From Salibacteraceae bacterium (lineage in GTDB: Bacteria; Bacteroidota; Bacteroidia; Flavobacteriales_G; Salibacteraceae), in the NCBI GenBank assembly GCA_023262195.1, contig JALRDM010000302.1:1-6498 (forward strand): DNA of 6,498 bases, written 5' to 3'. The notes beneath the pieces are model-generated. The model had not been told where the DNA came from. It saw only the letters and a list, made by a program, of their open reading frames with translations, and did not search any database. Shown piece after piece: positions 1-6,366 of the stretch. The position numbers and the translations under genes were made by a program. Position 1 is the first letter of the stretch, and each line of letters opens with the position of its first letter.

Positions 1-1
1 C

Positions 2-265
2 GGAATTATTGGTTTTACTAAATCTGTAGCACTTGAACTAGGATCTAGAAATATCAGATGTAATGCGATTGCACCAGGCTTTATTGAAACTGAAATGACA
101 AGTGTGTTGGACGAAACAATGGTGCAACAATGGCGTGATGCTATTCCGTTAAAACGTGGAGGAACAACGGAAGACGTAGCAAACCTCACCTTGTTCTTGG
201 CAAGCGATATGTCGTCTTACATTACAGGGCAAACCATTAATGTAGATGGGGGCATGTTGACCTAA
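2..265 (+). CDS. fabG: 3-oxoacyl-[acyl-carrier-protein] reductase, C-terminal part (5' end outside window)
   Basis: This is the last 87 residues of a short-chain dehydrogenase/reductase, in an open frame from base 2 to a TAA stop. FabG uses NADPH to reduce 3-oxoacyl-ACP in the cytoplasmic type II fatty-acid elongation cycle. The visible part starts with GIIGFTKSVALELG, the helix that normally follows the catalytic YxxxK motif. It continues with CNAIAPGFIETEMT (the loop after the sixth strand, which closes over the cofactor and substrate), IPLKRGGTTEDVAN, FLASDMSSYITGQ, and the typical end INVDGGMLT. The FabG family is about 245-250 residues, so roughly 160 residues, including the Rossmann glycine motif and the catalytic Ser-Tyr-Lys, lie upstream of the window. 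The IETEMT and KRGG signatures favour FabG over other SDR enzymes. A related SDR cannot be fully excluded without the N-terminus. Confidence 0.93.
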   Translation, partial: GIIGFTKSVALELGSRNIRCNAIAPGFIETEMTSVLDETMVQQWRDAIPLKRGGTTEDVANLTLFLASDMSSYITGQTINVDGGMLT

Positions 266-272
266 CACCAGC

Positions 273-339
273 GTGCGAGACTTAGGCTTGCGCCCGTGAA
301 TAACCTCGTTGAAAAGAGAAGTTTGGTTGATTTTCTCTT
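273..339 (+). other. Two weak hairpins in the fabG-guaA gap
   Basis: The gap holds two short inverted repeats. The first pairs 273-279 (GTGCGAG) with 287-293 (CTTGCGC): seven pairs including two G-U, with a 7-nt loop. The second pairs 314-320 (AAGAGAA) with 333-339 (TTCTCTT): seven pairs with a 12-nt loop. Neither is followed by a T-run, so neither is a convincing intrinsic terminator. The second arm lies inside the region expected to serve as the guaA promoter spacer. They may end or attenuate fabG transcription, or may be chance. Confidence 0.2.
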
Positions 340-353
340 CTAGGGTTTAAATC

Positions 354-361
354 TACATTTG
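354..361 (+). promoter_or_regulatory. Candidate Bacteroidota -7 promoter element for guaA
   Basis: TACATTTG matches the Bacteroidota consensus TAnnTTTG exactly, and the same octamer recurs before the LiaF-like gene at 5878-5885. The nearest upstream TTG that could be the -33 element is at 327-329. That leaves a 24-bp spacer, one base beyond the 17-23 bp usually quoted. If the octamer is centred near -7, transcription would start at about 365, the A of the guaA ATG, giving a leaderless or nearly leaderless mRNA. Confidence 0.45.
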
Positions 362-364
362 ACC

Positions 365-1894
365 ATGCAAGAAATGATCTTAATCCTTGATTGTGGATCG
401 CAGTATACACAGCTCATTGCTAGGCGAGTACGCGAGTTAAACGTGTATTGTGAAATTCACCCATACAATGATTTCCCTGAGATAGACGACCATATTAAAG
501 GCGTAATACTGAGTGGTAGCCCTTTCTCAGTAAGGCAGGATGACCATCCAGTACCTGATTTGTCTAAGATTAAGGGCAAGAAGCCATTGCTGGCCGTTTG
601 CTACGGTGCTCAATTTATTGCACACAATTTTGGTGGAGAAGTACAAGCTTCTTCAAAACGTGAATATGGCCGCGCTAAGCTGAGCCATGTAGACCACACA
701 CAACCCATATTGAGGGGAATTCCGCAAGACTCGCAGGTGTGGATGTCGCATGCTGACACCATCTTCAGCTTACCTAAAAATGCTGAAATTATTTGCAGTA
801 CAGATGATGTAACAATTGCTGGTTACTATATTCAAAAAGAGTACACTTATGCCATTCAATTTCATCCAGAAGTTTATCATAGTACGGATGGTAAAACACT
901 CCTGCAAAACTTTGTGGTTTCCATTTGTGGTTGTGATCAAAGTTGGACTCCAGAGTCGTACGTAAAAACCACTGTTGAAAGCTTAAAACAGCAGCTAGGA
1001 TCAGACAAAGTTTTACTTGGTTTGAGTGGTGGTGTGGATAGTTCGGTGGCCGCCATGCTTTTGCACAGAGCTATTGGCGAAAATCTGTATTGCATTTTTG
1101 TGGACAATGGTCTTTTGCGTAAGCATGAATTTTCAAGTGTATTGGATCAATACAAGTACCTTGGCCTAAACGTGAAAGGAGTAGATGCCTCACAGCGCTT
1201 TTATGACGCATTGAAAGGGGAGAGCGATCCAGAGGGCAAGCGAAAAATTATTGGTCGTGTATTTATTGAGGTGTTTGATGATGAAGCTAATCAGCTTAGC
1301 GATGTGAATTGGTTAGGTCAGGGCACCATTTATCCTGATGTGATCGAGTCTAAGAGCGTAAAAGGTCCTTCAGCTACCATTAAATCGCACCATAATGTGG
1401 GTGGGTTACCCGATTTTATGAAATTGAAAGTGGTGGAGCCGCTAAGCTCATTGTTTAAAGATGAAGTGAGGGAAGTTGGGCATACGCTGGGTTTGTCCCA
1501 TGAAATATTGGGTCGACACCCATTTCCAGGGCCAGGTTTAGGCATCCGAATACTTGGGGATATTACCCCCGAAAAGGTTGAAGTGTTGCAAAACGTGGAC
1601 TACATCTATACCGAGGCGCTCAAGGAAGAAGGGCTCTACGATCAGATTTGGCAAGCCGGATCAATTCTATTGCCCGTGCAGTCGGTAGGTGTAATGGGTG
1701 ATGAGCGCACTTATGAGAATGCAGTAGCTCTTCGGGCCGTAACTTCCACTGATGGCATGACAGCCGATTGGTTCCACTTTCCACATGAGTTTCTCGCTCG
1801 AGTATCAAACAAGATTATTAATCAAGTAAAAGGGGTGAATCGTGTGGTTTACGACATTAGCTCTAAGCCACCCGCAACAATCGAATGGGAATAG
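365..1894 (+). CDS. guaA: GMP synthase (glutamine-hydrolysing)
   Basis: This enzyme converts XMP to GMP using ATP and glutamine, the last step of de novo GMP synthesis in the cytoplasm. The 509-residue protein has the full two-domain order. The class I glutamine amidotransferase (about 5-190) has its nucleophile in AVCYGAQ (Cys79) and its His167/Glu169 pair in [11 protein letters not shown]. The ATP pyrophosphatase domain follows, with the P-loop SGGVDSSV at 221-228 and [12 protein letters not shown] near 319. The C-terminal dimerisation domain contains FPGPGLGIR (387-395) and ends in KPPATIEWE. The length is usual for Bacteroidota, and no catalytic residue is missing. The N-terminal DxGSQ motif reads DCGSQ rather than the common DFGSQ. 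I chose the ATG at 365 because Bacteroidota GuaA proteins typically begin MQ-E; a TTG at 359 lies inside the promoter octamer, and an ATG at 374 is a possible later start. The stop overlaps the next gene by 10 bp. Confidence 0.97.
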   Translation: MQEMILILDCGSQYTQLIARRVRELNVYCEIHPYNDFPEIDDHIKGVILSGSPFSVRQDDHPVPDLSKIKGKKPLLAVCYGAQFIAHNFGGEVQASSKREYGRAKLSHVDHTQPILRGIPQDSQVWMSHADTIFSLPKNAEIICSTDDVTIAGYYIQKEYTYAIQFHPEVYHSTDGKTLLQNFVVSICGCDQSWTPESYVKTTVESLKQQLGSDKVLLGLSGGVDSSVAAMLLHRAIGENLYCIFVDNGLLRKHEFSSVLDQYKYLGLNVKGVDASQRFYDALKGESDPEGKRKIIGRVFIEVFDDEANQLSDVNWLGQGTIYPDVIESKSVKGPSATIKSHHNVGGLPDFMKLKVVEPLSSLFKDEVREVGHTLGLSHEILGRHPFPGPGLGIRILGDITPEKVEVLQNVDYIYTEALKEEGLYDQIWQAGSILLPVQSVGVMGDERTYENAVALRAVTSTDGMTADWFHFPHEFLARVSNKIINQVKGVNRVVYDISSKPPATIEWE

Positions 1895-3726
1895 CACTTC
1901 GAAACATATGGATTCTGCTCTTATTCTTTGTTGTTGCATCAACCTACGGGCAAGAACTGCATCAGGTTCATAAGATCGATGGCGTTAAATACTACCTCCA
2001 TCTTGTTGAGAAAGGCAATACCCTTTATGGGATATCAAAGCAATACAATGTATCGGTGGAGCGTATTGAGAAGGCCAATACCGAAACGCTTTCTGATGGG
2101 CTGAAGGAGAACCAAACGCTGCTTCTTCCAGTTACAAGTGACAATAAAAAAACGTTAACTGACGTTAAGCAAACTGAAGGTTTCTTGTTGCATAAGGTGC
2201 GGCCAAAGGAAACGCTGTTTTCTGTTTCGAAGAAATATGATATTCCGCTCGAAGAACTCATAGGTGCAAATCCAGAACTAAGATCCTCAGGTCTGCAAGG
2301 GGACAGCGAGATCAAAATACCGATTAAAGCTGCCGATGTGGATTCGCAAACTACCCAGCCCGCTGCTCAAGATTCTTTGGAAACCCATACCGTAGTTGCA
2401 GGGGATACACCCTATAGTATTGCTAAGAAGTATGATGTGAGTTTAGAGGAACTAGGCGCGGCTAATCCTAGTTTACAAATCTTAAGTATTGGTTCTAAGG
2501 TGCGCATACCGGGCACGGCCAAACCGAAGCCCAAGGTCATAAAGCAAGATACTTCTGAGAGCGAAGGATTTGAAGTGAAAGCCCAAGACTCTGGGAGTGT
2601 ATTCCACGTGGCTCTGTTGCTTCCAATACAGCCTGTATTTCCTGATTCGACTCAAACCAATTCGTTTCAGATTAGCGGGGTTAACCGAGTGGCTGTGGAA
2701 TATTTACGGGGATTTCAATTTGCCTTAGACTCTCTCAAAGATCGTTATCCAGCAAGCGTGAGAGTTAAGGTGTTTTCTATGAACAATGACTCAGCCTCAA
2801 TCAAGAGATTTATAGGATCGTCCTTCTATGATTCTGTTGATATAGCCATAGGGCCGTTCTACAGCAGCCAATTTGAGTATTTGGCCGATATTTTGGCCGA
2901 TAGTGGGGTAATCGTAATTTGTCCGATAAATAAGCCGAGTAAAATCCTTTTTAAACGTCCCAATGCCGTCAAAACATCGGCAAGTGAATCTATGCAGTTG
3001 CATGGTTTGGCCAATTATTTAGCTAGTCAATATCTTGACTCTAATCTGGTATTGGTCAATAGCAATAAGTTTCAGGATACCCAAAACCTAGACTTTTTCA
3101 AACAAGAACTTGCAAACGCTGTGAATCAACCCGATACTGTAACGGATGGAGTAATTCCAGAAATACAGTTATGGGATATAAACTCATCATCATTGGGAAT
3201 GAGGTTTAAGGACAGCGGCAATTACATTTTGATCGTGCCTTCAAAAGATCAGGTATTCGTAACCAGATTGATCGGTGGTTTATATGATTTTATGCTTGAT
3301 TCGAAAGGTAAATACACCTTTCAAATCATAGGTTTAGAGTCTTGGCAGGCTTGGCAAGAGGGGTTGGATATTAGGCAGTTACAGGCCTTAAAATTAACTA
3401 TGCCTATATCAAACCACATTGATTTACAGGATAGCCCCACGCACAATTTATATCGTGCTTACTACAACTCATTTGGTTTTGAACCACTAGTGTTTTCACT
3501 ACAAGGGTTTGATCATTGCCATTATCTGTTACAAAGCCTTAGTTATAACCCAGAGGGCTGGTTCAATGCACCTGAATCCATATCATTTCATGGGCTAATT
3601 AATGACTTTAACTTCGTTAGAGTGTTGGATGATAGCGGAGTAGAAAATCAAACGGTAAAATTTTACCAAATAGAAAACTATCGACAAAAGCTCATTGGTC
3701 AATGGCCCTTGGAAGAGAAGCAATAA
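1885..3726 (+). CDS. Exported protein with three LysM repeats and a type-1 periplasmic-binding fold
   Basis: This is a 613-residue envelope protein. Residues 1-22 form a Sec signal peptide (hydrophobic core [13 protein letters not shown], probable cut near TYGQE). Three LysM repeats follow at about 37-83, 101-147 and 167-209. Each shows the pattern of GDT or its variant, then a Y/S-[IV]-[AS]-KKY helix and an IP-type end; the middle repeat is the most diverged ([14 protein letters not shown]). LysM domains bind the glycan backbone of peptidoglycan. After a Lys/Pro/Ser-rich linker, residues from about 239 to 600 look like a type-1 periplasmic-binding domain ([34 protein letters not shown]), as in amino-acid transporter receptors, but no transporter genes are adjacent. 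The start overlaps the guaA stop by 10 bp with no Shine-Dalgarno site, and the end overlaps hemF by 25 bp, implying one operon. The ligand is unknown. A wall-anchored sensor or synthase regulator is possible, but that is inference. Confidence 0.88.
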   Translation: MGIALRNIWILLLFFVVASTYGQELHQVHKIDGVKYYLHLVEKGNTLYGISKQYNVSVERIEKANTETLSDGLKENQTLLLPVTSDNKKTLTDVKQTEGFLLHKVRPKETLFSVSKKYDIPLEELIGANPELRSSGLQGDSEIKIPIKAADVDSQTTQPAAQDSLETHTVVAGDTPYSIAKKYDVSLEELGAANPSLQILSIGSKVRIPGTAKPKPKVIKQDTSESEGFEVKAQDSGSVFHVALLLPIQPVFPDSTQTNSFQISGVNRVAVEYLRGFQFALDSLKDRYPASVRVKVFSMNNDSASIKRFIGSSFYDSVDIAIGPFYSSQFEYLADILADSGVIVICPINKPSKILFKRPNAVKTSASESMQLHGLANYLASQYLDSNLVLVNSNKFQDTQNLDFFKQELANAVNQPDTVTDGVIPEIQLWDINSSSLGMRFKDSGNYILIVPSKDQVFVTRLIGGLYDFMLDSKGKYTFQIIGLESWQAWQEGLDIRQLQALKLTMPISNHIDLQDSPTHNLYRAYYNSFGFEPLVFSLQGFDHCHYLLQSLSYNPEGWFNAPESISFHGLINDFNFVRVLDDSGVENQTVKFYQIENYRQKLIGQWPLEEKQ

Positions 3727-4601
3727 CCACAGCATACAAAACATTACAAGATTCCATTTGCACTGCCATTTCAGAGGCAGATGGCAAAGGAGAATTTGCG
3801 AGCGAAATCTGGGAACGACCAGGGGGTGGAGGTGGAGATACCCGCGTGATCGAAAATGGTGCGGTAATTGAAAAAGGCGGAGTAAATTTTAGCGCGGTTC
3901 ACGGTGCGTTGCCACCCAAGATTGCCACAGCATTAAAGGCCAGCTCAGAAGAATTCTTTGCCACGGGTGTGTCCATAGTAATGCATCCAGAAAATCCATT
4001 TGTGCCGATTATTCACATGAACATACGGTACTTTGAGATGGACAATGGCACGTGGTGGTTTGGAGGAGGAATAGATTTAACACCACACTATATCAATCAG
4101 GGCGAAGCAACGTGGTTTCATAATCAATTGAAAGAGACTTGTGATCAATACGATTTGGAGTATTACGCTCGATTCAAAAATTGGGCAGATGAATACTTTT
4201 ATGTGAGGCACAGAAAAGAGTCAAGAGGAGTGAGTGGAATCTTTTTTGACCGCTTGAATGAGGACGCGGAAAAGAAGTCGAAAGAAGCGTTATTTAAATT
4301 TCAACTTGCCATAGGAGAGTTGTTCGCCCCAATATACACGCGCCTAATGACTGATAACAAGAACAAGGAATACACTAATCTGAACAAGGCATGGCAAATG
4401 CACAGGCGTAGCCGATACGTGGAGTTTAATCTGGTACATGATAAGGGAACCAAATTTGGGTTAGATACAGATGGTCGTATAGACTCAATCCTTATGAGTC
4501 TGCCCCCAAGCACAGGGTGGCCTTACACTCAATCATGGCCTGAAAATGGTCCCGAAATGAAAACTCAAAAGATTCTTGAAACGCTTTACTTACCTAAGTA
4601 A
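3702..4601 (+). CDS. hemF: Oxygen-dependent coproporphyrinogen III oxidase
   Basis: This cytoplasmic enzyme uses O2 to decarboxylate two propionates of coproporphyrinogen III to vinyl groups, giving protoporphyrinogen IX for haem. The 299-residue product matches the HemF family (about 300) from end to end. It has the glycine-rich segment with VIEKGGVNFSAVHG (near 41-68), HPENPFVPIIHMNIRYFE (95-112) with its conserved HxNxR, WWFGGGIDLTP (118-128), HRKESRGVSGIFFDRLNE (170-187), HRRSRYVEFNLVHDKGT (234-250) and SLPPSTGWPY near 267. The position after the glycine run is Asp46 (GGGGGDTRV), where many homologues have Arg. The ATG at 3702 is the only start that keeps the conserved first helix with LQDSIC; it lies 25 bp inside the preceding gene. 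No Shine-Dalgarno is seen, so translation is probably coupled to the upstream gene. The radical-SAM enzyme HemN/HemZ is unrelated and is excluded by these motifs. Confidence 0.97.
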   Translation: MALGREAITTAYKTLQDSICTAISEADGKGEFASEIWERPGGGGGDTRVIENGAVIEKGGVNFSAVHGALPPKIATALKASSEEFFATGVSIVMHPENPFVPIIHMNIRYFEMDNGTWWFGGGIDLTPHYINQGEATWFHNQLKETCDQYDLEYYARFKNWADEYFYVRHRKESRGVSGIFFDRLNEDAEKKSKEALFKFQLAIGELFAPIYTRLMTDNKNKEYTNLNKAWQMHRRSRYVEFNLVHDKGTKFGLDTDGRIDSILMSLPPSTGWPYTQSWPENGPEMKTQKILETLYLPK

Positions 4602-4603
4602 GT
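4588..4603. terminator. Small hairpin at the convergent gene junction, possible bidirectional terminator
   Basis: ACTTAC (4588-4593) pairs perfectly with GTAAGT (4598-4603) around the loop CTAA, and the structure covers the hemF stop codon. It is the only symmetrical structure at the junction where hemF and the minus-strand gene end 5 bp apart. The stem is short and A/T-rich, and there is no T-run on either side, so its strength as a terminator is doubtful. Confidence 0.25.
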
Positions 4604-4606
4604 CGG

Positions 4607-5089
4607 TTATCGGTAGTTGCCCTTTTCCCACCATGTATGTCCGCTGCAACCATTGTCTTTGAAAGCGAAAGTTAGGTAGTCTTTGTTTCTCCACAAATAG
4701 ACTACATAGTAATCACCCCCTGGAATCTTAAATTGAGGAGGTAATGATTTTCCAATGGGTTTACCACCTCTGCCAATAGTCACTTTTTGATTTTCATATT
4801 CTGACAATGGGCCTTTAAAATATGGCTCACCCATGGCTTCCAAGACTTGATCACTGCTTGCATGGCTTGCCGTAAATTGATTGGCTAAAGAGATCATTAT
4901 TTTATGATAATCACTATTGGTAGTGTCACAATACGGATTGCTATATGAATGAAGCCTCTTAAACTCTGCAATCAATTCATCTGTGTTTGCGTTTTTGATG
5001 CTTTCGAGTGTTGTTCCACACGCTGATGGAGATTGGGCAAAAACTGAAACTATGGACAGGGTAGCCACAATTGTGAGTATACTTTTCAT
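4607..5089 (-). CDS. Small secreted protein of unknown function
   Basis: This 160-residue protein has a clear Sec signal peptide (MKSILTIVATLSIVSVFAQ, probable cut at residue 18 or 19), so the mature form of about 141 residues is periplasmic or external. Three cysteines remain (24, 54, 148). The context PSAC at Cys24 is a poor lipobox and lies late, so a lipoprotein is unlikely; a disulphide is possible. The middle has DQVLEAMGEPYFKG. The end has YYVVYLWRNKDYLTFAFKDN followed by HTWWEKGNYR. This pattern of a 'VLEAMGEP'-type turn and then a YLWR..DYL.F strand pair recalls small SmpA/BamE-like folds in many Bacteroidota hypothetical proteins, but that is a resemblance from memory, not an assignment. 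It lies 30 bp downstream of the beta-barrel gene on the same strand, with its own candidate promoter in the gap. Its stop faces the hemF stop across 5 bp. Confidence 0.82.
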   Translation of the reverse strand: MKSILTIVATLSIVSVFAQSPSACGTTLESIKNANTDELIAEFKRLHSYSNPYCDTTNSDYHKIMISLANQFTASHASSDQVLEAMGEPYFKGPLSEYENQKVTIGRGGKPIGKSLPPQFKIPGGDYYVVYLWRNKDYLTFAFKDNGCSGHTWWEKGNYR

Positions 5090-5108
5090 GAGGAATTCGA
5101 TTTGCAGT

Positions 5109-5116
5109 CAAAGTTA
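5109..5116 (-). promoter_or_regulatory. Candidate Bacteroidota -7 promoter element for the small secreted protein gene
   Basis: On the minus strand this reads TAACTTTG, an exact match to TAnnTTTG, just after the stop codon of the beta-barrel gene. A TTTA at 5134-5137 lies 17 bp upstream and could act as an imperfect -33 TTTG. A transcription start near 5105 would give a leader of about 16 nt before the ATG at 5089. The small gene may therefore be transcribed separately as well as by read-through. Confidence 0.4.
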
Positions 5117-5119
5117 AGA

Positions 5120-5674
5120 TTAGAGGCCGAATGTAAACCCCATATTAATGACTGGATTCTGCCTTACCCCATAAGTATTTTCTATGAAATTATAGAGAAC
5201 CATAACTCCGAACCCTCCGCTTGGGCCGAAGCGAAAAAGGTAACCTCCACCAGCCATGAGGTTATATATATTGCTACGCGCGTTGCCCGTCCAGTTTGCA
5301 TTGAGCATTTCTGCCTCTCCGTGCAAGAATAGATCCCTCCAAACAAAGTATCGGTTGAAAATAGAACCACCAATCACATGGTCATTCAATGTGTAGCTCG
5401 GTATGTTGATTCGTACATAAGTATAATTCGCTTGTACGCCTGCGCTGTATCTATCTGTAATTCGTAAACCGACTAGCGGAGCAAGGTTGATAGCGAGCTT
5501 ATTATTAGTTATTCCACCCCCGACATTGCCCCCGAAAAACACACGATCTTTCCAGTTAAAACTTGACTGTTCCGTGGGTGCAGTGCTTGATCCAGTAGAG
5601 TCAATGGTTTGTGCAGAAATCCATGAAGCCATGGATAGGGTCAAAGCCAGAACTAGTATGGACTCTCGAAGCAT
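5120..5674 (-). CDS. Predicted outer-membrane beta-barrel protein (about eight strands)
   Basis: This is a 184-residue exported protein. Residues 1-22 are a Sec signal peptide (ILVLALTLSMASWISAQ), followed by a Ser/Thr/Gln-rich stretch to about 40. The rest alternates short amphipathic strands with turns: around 43-53 (RVFFGGNVGGG), 59-71, 75-90 (SAGVQANYTYVRI), 98-112, 114-125, 133-148 (IYNLMAGGGYLFRF), 154-165 and 173-184. The end NPVINMGFTFGL has the alternating aromatic/hydrophobic pattern of a final barrel strand, although the last residue is Leu rather than the common Phe. About eight strands suggests an OmpX/OmpA-membrane-domain-sized barrel, too small for a general porin. Ligand and function cannot be read from sequence. 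It is the first gene of a two-gene minus-strand unit with the small secreted protein, which may act with it. It is transcribed divergently from the LiaF-like gene. Confidence 0.85.
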   Translation of the reverse strand: MLRESILVLALTLSMASWISAQTIDSTGSSTAPTEQSSFNWKDRVFFGGNVGGGITNNKLAINLAPLVGLRITDRYSAGVQANYTYVRINIPSYTLNDHVIGGSIFNRYFVWRDLFLHGEAEMLNANWTGNARSNIYNLMAGGGYLFRFGPSGGFGVMVLYNFIENTYGVRQNPVINMGFTFGL

Positions 5675-5732
5675 GGCGCGAAATTAAATAAGTGTACTGT
5701 GGTGCAAAGTCTAATTATTACTAAACCAGGAA

Positions 5733-5746
5733 ATTCAATATTGAAT
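5733..5746. promoter_or_regulatory. 14-bp perfect palindrome, possible operator
   Basis: ATTCAATATTGAAT is its own reverse complement. It starts 59 bp upstream of the beta-barrel start codon and overlaps the TTG that would be the -33 element of that gene's weak promoter. That is a suitable place for a dimeric regulator. It is A/T-rich, so chance occurrence is possible. Confidence 0.3.
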
Positions 5747-5877
5747 AATGTGCCTACTCTAGTTTGGTTGAACGAGCATATTGATCAAAATACAGTTCAC
5801 CGACCATAATCTACCAATAACCGCCAAGGCTCCAGCCGATCGCACTTTATTTGCTTTTTTGGCCATTGACCTCACAA

Positions 5878-5885
5878 TACATTTG
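5878..5885 (+). promoter_or_regulatory. Candidate Bacteroidota -7 promoter element for the LiaF-like gene
   Basis: TACATTTG matches TAnnTTTG exactly and is identical to the octamer before guaA. A TTTTG ending at 5861 lies 16 bp upstream, one base short of the usual spacer range. A start near 5889 would leave a leader of about 10 nt before the ATG at 5899. This octamer lies downstream of the in-frame TTG at 5851 and so argues against that start. Confidence 0.55.
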
Positions 5886-5898
5886 TCTCAAATTCAAA

Positions 5899-6366
5899 AT
5901 GAAAATGGAACGGATTGACGATCAACCAACACAGCAAGATTCAACAAATCATGAAAATGACTTTAATGAATCCATGAAAAATAAGTCAGAACAAAAGCAA
6001 AGAGCATCCAGAAGGAAAAAGACATTTTTTGGGTTGGCGGTTTTGGGATTTGGCGTTTGGTGGCTTTTACGGAGAATGGATATTGAGCTCGTGCCCGATT
6101 GGGTAATGACATGGCCATCGCTGCTGATAGGGATAGGAGTCTTCAACTTAGTGGCGCATCAGTTTCGCAGTTTGGCGGGTTACATTATGGTTACCATAGG
6201 CGGAGTTTTCTTAGCTCGAAATGCATTTGATATCCCCATCAACATTGAACCATATTTCTGGCCAGCTGTGGTCATATTTATCGGGCTCATTATTCTCATT
6301 AAGCCTCACAAAGACTATGGGAGTCGTTGGAAAAAAAAGGGAGCGTGGAAAACGCGAACGGTTTAA
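5899..6366 (+). CDS. LiaF-like membrane domain protein (N-terminal part of a split or frameshifted gene)
   Basis: This 155-residue integral membrane protein has a hydrophilic, Gln/Asn/Lys-rich cytoplasmic N-terminus (1-40). Four predicted helices follow at about 41-57 (FFGLAVLGFGVWWLL), 69-86, 90-107 and 117-135 (FWPAVVIFIGLIILI). The paired WP motifs (WPSLLIGIG and WPAVVIFIG) are typical of the LiaI/LiaF-like membrane region (DUF5668 type). In Firmicutes, LiaF restrains the LiaRS cell-envelope stress system; Bacteroidota proteins of this type are less well defined. The frame ends in a basic tail, WKKKGAWKTRTV, that does not resemble the family. A LiaF-type C-terminal domain continues in the next frame. 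Homologues normally carry both domains on one chain of roughly 230-260 residues. I chose the ATG at 5899 (alternative 5905) because the promoter octamer lies between it and the in-frame TTG at 5851. Confidence 0.75.
   Translation: MKMERIDDQPTQQDSTNHENDFNESMKNKSEQKQRASRRKKTFFGLAVLGFGVWWLLRRMDIELVPDWVMTWPSLLIGIGVFNLVAHQFRSLAGYIMVTIGGVFLARNAFDIPINIEPYFWPAVVIFIGLIILIKPHKDYGSRWKKKGAWKTRTV

Larger units (their letters stand above)
5675..5898. other. Divergent intergenic region between the beta-barrel and LiaF-like genes
   Basis: This 224-bp non-coding stretch must hold promoters for both flanking genes. It contains the octamer at 5878-5885 for the rightward gene and a 14-bp palindrome at 5733-5746. 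For the leftward gene there is only an imperfect promoter: TAGACTTTG on the minus strand (5705-5713), one base longer than TAnnTTTG, with a TTG at 5736-5738 and a 22-bp spacer. I see no credible small gene or structured RNA here. Confidence 0.6.

Noticed and set aside
46..46. Horizontal transfer or mobile element in the window
   Set aside because: No transposase, integrase, tRNA, long direct repeat or terminal inverted repeat is visible, and the genes have consistent codon style.
359..364. TTG start for guaA giving two extra residues
   Set aside because: This TTG is part of the TACATTTG promoter octamer, and Bacteroidota GuaA proteins typically begin at the following ATG (MQE...).
1330..1808. 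Open frames on the minus strand inside guaA (1330-1545, 1620-1808)
   Set aside because: They are antisense to a clearly conserved gene, and their products show no domain features.
5102..5332. Plus-strand open frame opposite the beta-barrel gene (also 5487-5687)
   Set aside because: They are antisense to a gene with a convincing signal peptide and barrel pattern, and no promoter or start site is visible.
320..5771. 11-nt repeat AGTTTGGTTGA at 320-330 and 5761-5771
   Set aside because: Both copies are intergenic, but they lie at different distances from the promoter octamers (23 bp and 106 bp), so a shared function is not supported; probably chance.
5781..5788. TTGATCAA palindrome as an operator
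   Set aside because: Eight bases is too short to distinguish from chance, and the symmetry does not extend further.
5851..5898. TTG start extending the LiaF-like protein by 16 residues
   Set aside because: The promoter octamer at 5878-5885 lies downstream of it, and the extra residues (LFWPLTSQYICLKFK) do not resemble the hydrophilic start of the family.
6333..6339. A-AAA-AAG slippery heptamer suggesting programmed -1 frameshifting in the LiaF-like gene
   Set aside because: The heptamer is present in the right phase, but a -1 shift leads to a TAG at 6369-6371. The C-terminal domain needs a +1 (or -2) shift, so dnaX-type -1 frameshifting does not explain it.
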